NCBI GenBank assembly: GCA_034663635.1
Contig: JAXDJH010000013.1
Coordinates: 124,001 to 188,000, forward strand
Direction: 5' to 3'
Length of the DNA stretch: 64,000 nt
Source of the DNA: JAXDJH01 sp034663635
GTDB lineage: Bacteria > Actinomycetota > CADDZG01 > WHSQ01
The first letter of the stretch is position 1, and each line of letters opens with the position of its first letter. The notes under the pieces are model-generated. The model made no database searches and was not told the DNA's origin. It was given only the letters and a program-made list of their open reading frames with translations. The position numbers were made by a program, and so were the translations under genes. Of this stretch, positions 17,449-25,073 are shown in pieces.

Positions 17449-20103
17449 TTGCTCGTCTCCACCCGGAGCCTCGCCGCCGCGCTTTGCCTCGTGGTGCTCG
17501 CGACCCTGGCGCCGGCGAGCGCAGGTGAGAGCCACCGCGCGTGGATCGATCCCTACGTGCTCGGGACGCGCGGCAGCACGAGTGCGTTCATTCACGTCGA
17601 ATCTCGAGGTGAGCTCGATCGGGTCATCACTGCCGCCCAAACGCTCGGTCTCGGGATCGGAACCATCTACGACGAGGTCGACGTCTTTCTCGCATACGGC
17701 CCGGAGCCGCTTTTCCACCTGATCGCGAAGAACCCCGCTGTCGAAGCGATCGAAGGCAATCACCCACTCAGCTACTTCACCGACTCATCGCATAGCGCGA
17801 CCGGCAGTCAGGCCCTTCTCGACGGCGATGTGACGCTTCCCGACGGCACGCGCATCGACGGGGCGGGGATCGGCGTGGCGATCGTCGATTCCGGTATCGA
17901 GGGCACCCACCCCGACCTCGTGGATCGCGTGGTCTCGAACGTCAAGCTCGTCTGCCCCACGCATCCGACCAGCGTCTACGTGCAGCCGCTGACGAAACCG
18001 GACGAGTGTCTGGCCCCGGCGAAGACGGCGATCCCAATGGATGACACGGACACACCGTCGGCTGGCGGACACGGAACGCACGTCTCGGGCATCGTCGCCG
18101 GCACGGGCGCGGCCTCCGGCGGACGGTGGCACGGCGCAGCGCCGGGAGCGTCTCTCTACGGCGTCAGCATCGGAACCGCAGTCACGGTTGAGAACGCGGC
18201 CGACGGCCTTCGCTGGGTGCTCGACAACCACGACCAACCGGAAGGTCAACCCGATATCAGAGTCGTGAACGACTCGTGGGGTACGTCCACACACGCGCGC
18301 TACGACACCGCGCCAGACAGCTTCCAGTCCGTCGTGTGGAGGCTGCAAGAGCAACTGGTGGCGGCGGGTGTCGTTGTGGTCCAGGCGGCCGGCAACACCG
18401 GTGGCGATGGCTCTGCCGCAACGACAACTCCTGAGTGCGTCAATCCCACGCCGGGAGTGATCTGTGTCGCCAACTACTACGACGGCGACACAGGGAGCCG
18501 CTCCGGCAACATCGACGGCTCATCCTCTCGCGGCCAGAGAGATCCCTCGTTCATCGACACCTGGCCCGACCTCTCGGCCCCCGGAACGAACATCGTTTCG
18601 ACCTGTCGCGACACTCTTCCGGTCTGCGCTGCACTGGGCACGCCGATCGAAGACCCCGACAACTCCTATGCGGCGATGACCGGCACCTCGATGGCGGCGC
18701 CGCACGTCGCCGGGATCGTGGCTCAGGTGCTGCAGGTCGATCCCACGTTGACCCCCGCGGCGGTCGAGGAGTTGCTCGAAGACACGGCCTACAAGTTCAC
18801 GTGGGGAACACGCTACGCGTTAGTCGATCCCACGAACCCAGACGACTCGACCTCGTTCGAGAAGGGCCACGGGCTCGTCGACGCGCTTGCCGCGGTGAAA
18901 ACGATCCTTCTCCCCGACGAACCCCCCACTCCCGACCCCACTTGGCCCCCCGACGAGCCTCCGCCGGTGCTGGGTGATCCCGGGCCGTCGCAACGCTTCT
19001 TCTTCCACTCGACGGCGCGGGCCAACCAACTCGACAAGGCGGCCGGGACGAACGGCTTCTCCGCCACCGAGCCATCGGTCGGTTCGGGAGCCGCCGCCCA
19101 AGTGGTCTGGGCAAGCAATGCGTTCGCCGGCGGCACCGACCCATCATGGTCCGGCTCGGTTGAGGGCCCTCTTCAGTCGCTCATGGTCGATTTCTGGGTG
19201 AAGTCGACGGATGAGAGCACCGAGAGCGTTGGCGTGCCCCCGATCTTCCACGTCGTTCTAAAGGTTGGAGACGAGACCTATCGGCTCCCCGCGTTCTCGC
19301 CAAGCCTCCCGGAGCCCGACACCGTGCCTCGTCGACTCACTCGTTCGTTCAGTCACTATCTCGTCCCCGACGGGCCCGACGAAGACGGGGCCGAGGATCT
19401 CGAATGGCTGAACATCGACACGACCGGCAAGCCGGTGACGGTCAGCATCGGGGCAGACTGGTTCCATCACGCCGGAGCCATCGTCTACGACTCCACGCAA
19501 TTCCCATCGGGATTCTCGGCGAACTACGCGGCTCCGGCTGCCTGCGCGCCGGGAGAGGACGGCTCTGCATCCTCCGCGCGCCTCTACTTCCATTCGACGA
19601 CGCGGGTTGGAAACGTCGATGCCGCGATCGGGCAGACGACGCTCGCCCCTTCCGCGCCGACGAGCGGCGAGGACGCTCTGATCGAGGACGCCGTGGTCAT
19701 CCGCAACCCGATCCCTCAGACCGCCTTCGACCCGATCTGGCGAGGCGGCGCTCTCGATGGGGATATCTGCTCGCTCACTATCGACTTCTGGCAGAAGCAG
19801 GCGCTCGACGAGCTCATCCTCCAAACCACCAACTACAACGTCAGGCTGTGGGTCGGCGACGAGTCGTATGACCTGCCCTCGCTCGTCGCCCCTGGATCAA
19901 CAGCCGATGCGACCCGGATCACGCACACGTTCACATCGATGCTGGACGGCTACGGGAACGAAGTGCCGCTGCGGGTGAACGCAGCCGACGGCCCGGTCGC
20001 GATCGAGATCGCCGGCCGCTATCTCGACGCCGACCTTCAAACGACCATCTTCTATGACTCAATTACGCACCCGTCTTCTCTCGTCATCAACGGGGCTGAA
20101 TAG
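17449..20103 (+). CDS. Secreted S8 subtilisin-like protease with duplicated C-terminal domain
   Basis: An 884-residue secreted protease starting at TTG with GGAGG five bases upstream and a clear signal peptide (AAALCLVVLATLAPASA). The catalytic triad is complete: D147 in AIVDSGIEGTHPD, H208 in GGHGTHVSG and S414 in MTGTSMAAPHVAG. A Pro-rich linker near residues 485-510 leads into two related C-terminal domains of roughly 180 residues each. These begin RFFFHSTARANQLD and RLYFHSTTRVGNVD, and each contains DFWxK and a GDExYxLP strand. The domains look like beta-sandwiches that might bind cell wall or substrate. It is not part of an evident operon. Confidence 0.92.
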   Translation: MLVSTRSLAAALCLVVLATLAPASAGESHRAWIDPYVLGTRGSTSAFIHVESRGELDRVITAAQTLGLGIGTIYDEVDVFLAYGPEPLFHLIAKNPAVEAIEGNHPLSYFTDSSHSATGSQALLDGDVTLPDGTRIDGAGIGVAIVDSGIEGTHPDLVDRVVSNVKLVCPTHPTSVYVQPLTKPDECLAPAKTAIPMDDTDTPSAGGHGTHVSGIVAGTGAASGGRWHGAAPGASLYGVSIGTAVTVENAADGLRWVLDNHDQPEGQPDIRVVNDSWGTSTHARYDTAPDSFQSVVWRLQEQLVAAGVVVVQAAGNTGGDGSAATTTPECVNPTPGVICVANYYDGDTGSRSGNIDGSSSRGQRDPSFIDTWPDLSAPGTNIVSTCRDTLPVCAALGTPIEDPDNSYAAMTGTSMAAPHVAGIVAQVLQVDPTLTPAAVEELLEDTAYKFTWGTRYALVDPTNPDDSTSFEKGHGLVDALAAVKTILLPDEPPTPDPTWPPDEPPPVLGDPGPSQRFFFHSTARANQLDKAAGTNGFSATEPSVGSGAAAQVVWASNAFAGGTDPSWSGSVEGPLQSLMVDFWVKSTDESTESVGVPPIFHVVLKVGDETYRLPAFSPSLPEPDTVPRRLTRSFSHYLVPDGPDEDGAEDLEWLNIDTTGKPVTVSIGADWFHHAGAIVYDSTQFPSGFSANYAAPAACAPGEDGSASSARLYFHSTTRVGNVDAAIGQTTLAPSAPTSGEDALIEDAVVIRNPIPQTAFDPIWRGGALDGDICSLTIDFWQKQALDELILQTTNYNVRLWVGDESYDLPSLVAPGSTADATRITHTFTSMLDGYGNEVPLRVNAADGPVAIEIAGRYLDADLQTTIFYDSITHPSSLVINGAE

Positions 20104-20130
20104 ACCCGACAGCAAAGCCTCGTCCGAGAC

Positions 20131-20649
20131 CTAGGGCGCCCTCTCCGCGCTGAAAGAGCCGTTCTCCTCCAAAACGATCGCGCCCTCGCCTTTTCCTAGG
20201 GGCTCGACGATCTGTCCCGTCAGTCCGTAGACCGCGGCCTCCTGCATCGGAGAGTGGCCGACTATGAGCGCGGCTTCTCCGTCGCGCAGTTCCTCGAAGA
20301 CGCTCCTTAAGGCGTTGCCGAAGCGACGCGACTCCATCGTGACGAGCTCGGGATCTGCTGCGAGGAACGAACCGATGTCCCCGGCCCCGGCTCGTTCGTA
20401 GGCGGATCGCCATCGATCTTCCATCTCGCTGCGGAAACGTTCGTCCACTCGCAGCCCATCCGGAACCGATTCGCCCAAGCCCTCGAGGAAACGCTCGATC
20501 GTCTCGGTCGCACGTTTGGCCCCCGAGCTGATCGCGACGCGATAGCCGCCCGCGAGCCGTTCACCGATCTCGATAGCCGCCGAGACGCCCTCCTCGCTCA
20601 GAGCGTCACCGACGGCATCTGTGTGTCGTCTGAGCTCTACTCGTTTCGT
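20131..20649 (-). CDS. Histidine phosphatase family protein with non-canonical start
   Basis: A 172-residue phosphoglycerate-mutase-fold protein. The phosphate-accepting motif reads VELRRHTDA (RHT instead of RHG) close to the N-terminus, the middle has SSGAKRATETIERF, and the second His is in LIVGHSPMQE. The full fold requires translation to begin before the RHT motif, but no ATG, GTG or TTG exists in frame there; the frame is closed by TAA shortly upstream. GGGAGGA stands six bases before an ACG codon at 20647-20649, which I take as the most likely start. The first ordinary start, TTG at 20478, would delete the active site. A sequence error or a broken gene are the alternatives. Confidence 0.68.
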   Translation of the reverse strand, partial: TKRVELRRHTDAVGDALSEEGVSAAIEIGERLAGGYRVAISSGAKRATETIERFLEGLGESVPDGLRVDERFRSEMEDRWRSAYERAGAGDIGSFLAADPELVTMESRRFGNALRSVFEELRDGEAALIVGHSPMQEAAVYGLTGQIVEPLGKGEGAIVLEENGSFSAERAP

Positions 20650-20703
20650 GAGATGTCCTCCCGCATCGCGCGGAGGTTACTGCGCCGACTAGCATCCTCC
20701 GCA

Positions 20704-21807
20704 GTGAAGAGACGACTCATACTTGGTCTCACCGTGGCGATGACTACTCTGATCGGAGTCGCGCCCGCTCAAGCGCCGTCGATCGACGATGTGGTAGCTC
20801 GCATGAGCCTCCGAGAGAAAGTCGGCCAACTCGTGATGTTCTCGGTCAACGGGACCGGTCTGACCTCTCACGAGAGGGAGGTCATCCGCGACGCTCACCT
20901 CGGCAGCGTGATCATCTTCGCTAAGAACTACGACGACCGCACCCAGCTTGCCGCGCTCACGGCCCAGATCCAAGCGTCGGTCGGCCGCGGCAACAGGGAC
21001 GGGATCGGAGCGCTCATCTCAGCCGATCAGGAAGGTGGCGTGGTCAAGCGATTCCCGGACATGCCGCCCGCTTACTCGGCCCCCAGGATGGGCGAGATCA
21101 ACGACCCCGTCGTCGCGTTCAACGAAGGCAGATCCACCGGGCGGGCCATGGCAGAAGCGGGAGTGAACATCGATCTCGCGCCCGTTGCCGACCTCGATCT
21201 CCCACCCCATCACATCATGCGCGATCGCTCGTTCGGTGCGAGCCGCTACCGCGTCGCTCGACTTGCGAAGGCGTTCGGAAAAGGCTTGCAGGCGCGCGGT
21301 GTCGCCGCCACCGCCAAGCACTTCCCCGGTCTCGGAGGCGCGACCCTAAACACCGACGATGGACGGGCACAGGTCAACAGGACGAAGCGCGAGCTCCATG
21401 ACATAGACGCCGTCCCATTCAAGGCTGCAGTGAACGGTGACTTCAAGCTCGTGATGCTGTCGCATGCCATCTACCCCAACGACGGCGGTGGACGTCCGGC
21501 TTCAGTGAATCGCTACATCGCGTCCAAGCGGCTGCGCGGCGAACTCGGATTCGAGGGCGTTGCTATCAGCGATGCGCTCGAGGCCGTGGCGTGGAAGTTC
21601 GACGGCAACGTGCCCGCCGCATGCACGGCGACGATCAAAGCGGGCGTCGACCTCGCCCTGATCACTGGAAACGTCGATGTCGCGCGAGCATGCGCAAATT
21701 CGATCCGCGAAGCGGTGCGGGTCGGCGAGATCTCGTTCGATCGCTTGAACCGAGCGGTCGCGAGGGTCCTCGAGCTGAAGTCATGGTTGGGGCTGATCCC
21801 CTCCTAG
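20704..21807 (+). CDS. Secreted glycoside hydrolase family 3 protein (NagZ-like)
   Basis: A 367-residue GH3 enzyme related to beta-N-acetylhexosaminidases. It has a signal peptide if started at GTG 20704 (KRRLILGLTVAMTTLIGVAPAQA region), then REKVGQLVMFSVNG, ISADQEGGVVKRF and the nucleophile motif AISDALEAVAW. The loop that in NagZ reads KHFPGHG...DSH is KHFPGLGGATLNTDDG here, so the usual catalytic His is not at its normal place. An in-frame ATG at 20653 is possible but would abut the divergent phosphatase. It heads a three-gene operon. Muropeptide or other envelope-glycan turnover is likely. Confidence 0.85.
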   Translation: MKRRLILGLTVAMTTLIGVAPAQAPSIDDVVARMSLREKVGQLVMFSVNGTGLTSHEREVIRDAHLGSVIIFAKNYDDRTQLAALTAQIQASVGRGNRDGIGALISADQEGGVVKRFPDMPPAYSAPRMGEINDPVVAFNEGRSTGRAMAEAGVNIDLAPVADLDLPPHHIMRDRSFGASRYRVARLAKAFGKGLQARGVAATAKHFPGLGGATLNTDDGRAQVNRTKRELHDIDAVPFKAAVNGDFKLVMLSHAIYPNDGGGRPASVNRYIASKRLRGELGFEGVAISDALEAVAWKFDGNVPAACTATIKAGVDLALITGNVDVARACANSIREAVRVGEISFDRLNRAVARVLELKSWLGLIPS

Positions 21808-21816
21808 ACTTCGGGC

Positions 21817-22515
21817 GTGAAGCCACTTCTCGTCGTTCGCCATCAGGAGAAGGTCCCGCTCGGGATCATCGAAGACGTCCTCACTGACGAGCGCATCGGA
21901 TGGACACACTTCGATTGCTGGGAGGGCGGCGATCTCCCAAGTCTCGATGACGTGTCCGGGGTCATCATCCTCGGCGGAACTATGAACGTCGACCAGATCG
22001 ACGACTATCCCTATCTCAAACCGCTTCGAGAGTTCACTCGGGAAGCGATCGATTCGGGCGTCCCCGTCCTGGGCTCGTGTCTCGGCGCCCAAGTGATGAC
22101 CCGAGCGCTCGGAGGCGACGTTTATCGGCTCCAGACAAAGGAGGCGCGATTCGTCAACGTGCACGCAACAACGGCGGGACTAATGGACCCGGTCGTGTCG
22201 CCCTTCACTCCAACTTCCAGCGTCCTTTTGTTCCACGAGGATGCCTGCGCCCTTCCCGAAGGGGCAACGCTCCTCTTCGAGGATGAGGGTTCCGGCGTGC
22301 CCGCGTTCAGGATCGGGAAGCGCGCTTATGCGATCCAGTTCCACTTCGAAGTGACCGATTCGATCATCGCGGGCTGGTGCGACGACATCCCTGAGTTGGA
22401 GGCCGTGTGGGGCATCACGAAAGATGACCTCCTGACTCAAGCCAAGGAACACCTTGCCGCGCAACAAAGAGCGGGCCGTGAAACGACGCGACGATTCTTG
22501 AAGTTGCTCGATTGA
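21817..22515 (+). CDS. Class I glutamine amidotransferase-like protein
   Basis: A 232-residue protein with the GATase-1 fold. The nucleophile elbow is VLGSCLGAQ and the His-Glu pair is in IQFHFEVT, so the triad is complete. It resembles the stand-alone GMP-synthase-like amidotransferases. It begins with GTG nine bases after the GH3 gene and its stop overlaps the lipoprotein start. No synthetase partner is in the operon, so the acceptor of the ammonia, or a peptidase-type activity, is unknown. Confidence 0.87.
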   Translation: MKPLLVVRHQEKVPLGIIEDVLTDERIGWTHFDCWEGGDLPSLDDVSGVIILGGTMNVDQIDDYPYLKPLREFTREAIDSGVPVLGSCLGAQVMTRALGGDVYRLQTKEARFVNVHATTAGLMDPVVSPFTPTSSVLLFHEDACALPEGATLLFEDEGSGVPAFRIGKRAYAIQFHFEVTDSIIAGWCDDIPELEAVWGITKDDLLTQAKEHLAAQQRAGRETTRRFLKLLD

Positions 22516-23477
22516 CGCTCCGCAGGACGTTAATCGCGGTCTCCCTCGTACTGTCTGTGGGCGCTTGCGCCTCAAACGACGGCGGGATCAGCGCCGACCC
22601 GACGCCATCAGAACCGGCCCAGGAGTCGCAGGCTTCCGATCTTCCCGATGGAGTTGCGGCCGTAATCGAGATGGACGAGGGATCGAACTTCATCGTGGCC
22701 GAGGGCGACTCGATCTGGGTGACCGAGACCGGCGCGGGAACCCTCGCGCGCATCGACCCGGACACCAACGAGGTGGTCGACAGGATCGATCTTGGTGACG
22801 AACCCGACTTCCTATCGAGCGGCGAGGGAAAACTTTGGGTGACGAGCACCGCCTCGGGGGTGGTCTGGCGCGTCGACCCCGAGTCCGGCGACGTGGCGAA
22901 GGTCAGACTGCCCGCCGGTGGATTCGGTCTCAACCTCGCGTTCGGCTCACTCTGGGTTGCGAGCCGCGATGCAGACAAGGTCTTCGAGATCGACCCGATC
23001 GATATGAAGGTCCTCGGTTCGATCGACGCGAGCAGGCCCGAAGACGTCGTCGGAGCGTTCGGCAAACTATGGATCGCCAGTTCACCCAAGGAAGTAGTCA
23101 TGGCCGACCCGAATTCCGGCGAGACGGAAACCATCGCCGTCGGCGGCGGCGTGCACTCGCTGTTCGCGGAAGCGAACGCCGTTTGGGTCGGCTCCGGTGA
23201 CGCGGGCGACACCGTCACGAAGTTGGATAAGTCCGGCGACATCGTGGGATCGGTAGAGATCGACCCGTTCAGCTTTCCCGATCGGATGGCCATCGCCGAC
23301 GGGCTAGTCTGGGTCGGGCTCTATCAGAACGACCATCTCATCGGCATCGACCCGACGAAGATGAGCGTCGAACGCGAGCTCCCAGCCGGAGCGGGTGCCG
23401 CCGTCATCGCGTCCGGCTTCGGAGATCTCTGGATCGCGAACTTCGACGAGTCGACAGTGTGGCGCGTGGAGCTCTAG
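22512..23477 (+). CDS. Beta-propeller lipoprotein (YVTN/Vgb-like repeats)
   Basis: A 321-residue lipoprotein. The N-terminus is basic with a hydrophobic core and the lipobox SVGAC. After a Ser/Pro/Glu-rich spacer come about six repeats of roughly 40 residues with the pattern xxLWVxxxxxxxVxRIDPxTxxV, as in YVTN and virginiamycin-B-lyase-like propellers. The lyase catalytic residues cannot be confirmed. It starts with TTG overlapping the amidotransferase stop (TTGA) and ends at a CTAG shared with the stop of the convergent ligase gene. Confidence 0.82.
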   Translation: MTLRRTLIAVSLVLSVGACASNDGGISADPTPSEPAQESQASDLPDGVAAVIEMDEGSNFIVAEGDSIWVTETGAGTLARIDPDTNEVVDRIDLGDEPDFLSSGEGKLWVTSTASGVVWRVDPESGDVAKVRLPAGGFGLNLAFGSLWVASRDADKVFEIDPIDMKVLGSIDASRPEDVVGAFGKLWIASSPKEVVMADPNSGETETIAVGGGVHSLFAEANAVWVGSGDAGDTVTKLDKSGDIVGSVEIDPFSFPDRMAIADGLVWVGLYQNDHLIGIDPTKMSVERELPAGAGAAVIASGFGDLWIANFDESTVWRVEL

Positions 23478-25033
23478 CCGGCCCTTTCCTTGTCTACGAG
23501 GACGCGGCGAAGGATCTTGCCGGAGGCCGACTTCGGGATCTCGTCGGTGAACTCGACCAACCTGATCTTCTTGTGCGGAGCCACCCGTTCCGCAACGAAA
23601 GCCATGATGTCGTCGGCCGAGATCTCTTCCTTGAGAACCACGTAAGCCTTGGGGATCTCGCCGGCTTCCTCGTCCGGAACGGGGATCACGGCGCAATCCG
23701 CTATCGACGGATGAGATAGCAGGACGGCCTCGAGCTCCGCGGGCGGAACCTGGAAACCCTTGTACTTGATGAGCTCCTTCAACCTATCGACGAGGAAGAA
23801 GAAGCCGTCACTGTCGACGTATCCGATGTCACCGGTGTGGAGCCAACCGTCCTCATCGATCGTGTGAGCAGTTGCATCTGGATTGTTGAGGTAGCCCTTC
23901 ATCACCTGAGGGCCACTGATCCACACCTCGCCGGTTTCGTTCGGCCCTAGCTCCTTGCCCGAAGCCGGATCCACGATGCGTGATTCGGTATTAGGGATAA
24001 GGAAGCCGATCGATCCCGCCCGTCCCTCGCCCGCGACATCGGAGTTCATATGGGTGACGGGACTTGTTTCGGTCAAGCCATAGCCCTGCATCACGACCGA
24101 GCCGACGCGTGCCTGAGCGGCGTCCTGAAGATCCTGACCAAGGGGGGCGGCACCCGACATGATCACCTCAAGACTCTCAAGGTCGTATTTGTCCACGATC
24201 GGATGCTTCGCGAGGGCCAAGATGATGGGTGGGACGAGATAAGCGCGCGTGACCTTGTGGTCCTGCATGAGCGTGAGGAACTCCTCGAGGTCGAAGCGCG
24301 GCATCGTGACGATCGTTGCACCGAGACTGACGGCGATATTCATGATCACGTTCATCCCATAGATGTGGAAGAACGGGAGGACCCCGATGATGACGTCGCG
24401 GTCGCTTGTCGAGTGCGGCTCGCTGGCCTGGACGATGTTCGCCACCATGTTGCGATGGGTGAGCATCACGCCTTTGGGAAGTCCGGTCGTGCCACTCGAA
24501 TAAGGAAGCGCCACGAGATCGTTGGCAGGATCGATGTCGACTTGAGGAGGAGCTGCATCACTCGAAAGTAATTCGGCGAAAGGGGTGGCTCCCTCCGCCT
24601 CGCCAAGGACGAAGATCTCCTCGACCCCGCTCTTGGCCGCGGCATCCTGGGCTCGGTCAAGGAACTGCGGAATCGTGAGCATGAATCTGGCCTTCGAATC
24701 GTTCAGCTGGAATGCCAGCTCTTCGACGGTGTAAAGCGAGTTCATCGTGGTCGAAACGCCGCCCGCTCTAGCGATGCCGTGGAACGCCACGGCGTACTCC
24801 GGCACGTTCGGCGAAAAGATGGCGAACACGTCGCCCTTCTTGAATCCACGCGCAGCGAGACCCGCTGCGACCCTTTCCACTCCGCCCGCGAGCTGTGCGT
24901 AAGTGATCGTCCGGCCCGTCGGGCCGTCGATTAGAGCCGGCTTGTCTCCACGCTCGGCCGCGCCGGCGAGAACGAAGTCCGTAAGGCTCGCATCGGGGAT
25001 CTCAACATCGGCGTAAGGACTACGAAAGACCAT
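23474..25033 (-). CDS. AMP-forming acyl-CoA ligase (4-coumarate:CoA ligase-like)
   Basis: A 519-residue ANL-superfamily enzyme that would activate a carboxylic acid to its adenylate and then to the CoA thioester. The phosphate loop is YSSGTTGLPKGVMLTH, followed by YGLTETSPV and GWLHTGDIG, with RLKELIKYKGFQVPP at the hinge. The catalytic lysine is in PKSASGKILRRVL near the C-terminus. The ATG at 25033 is chosen because homology starts there. It lies 40 bases downstream of the GH38 gene on the same strand. Its substrate may be a medium- or long-chain fatty acid or an aryl acid. Confidence 0.9.
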   Translation of the reverse strand: MVFRSPYADVEIPDASLTDFVLAGAAERGDKPALIDGPTGRTITYAQLAGGVERVAAGLAARGFKKGDVFAIFSPNVPEYAVAFHGIARAGGVSTTMNSLYTVEELAFQLNDSKARFMLTIPQFLDRAQDAAAKSGVEEIFVLGEAEGATPFAELLSSDAAPPQVDIDPANDLVALPYSSGTTGLPKGVMLTHRNMVANIVQASEPHSTSDRDVIIGVLPFFHIYGMNVIMNIAVSLGATIVTMPRFDLEEFLTLMQDHKVTRAYLVPPIILALAKHPIVDKYDLESLEVIMSGAAPLGQDLQDAAQARVGSVVMQGYGLTETSPVTHMNSDVAGEGRAGSIGFLIPNTESRIVDPASGKELGPNETGEVWISGPQVMKGYLNNPDATAHTIDEDGWLHTGDIGYVDSDGFFFLVDRLKELIKYKGFQVPPAELEAVLLSHPSIADCAVIPVPDEEAGEIPKAYVVLKEEISADDIMAFVAERVAPHKKIRLVEFTDEIPKSASGKILRRVLVDKERAG

Positions 25034-25073
25034 GCCCACCCTCCCGTGGTCGACTGCGGGAAGAGTAATCCGT

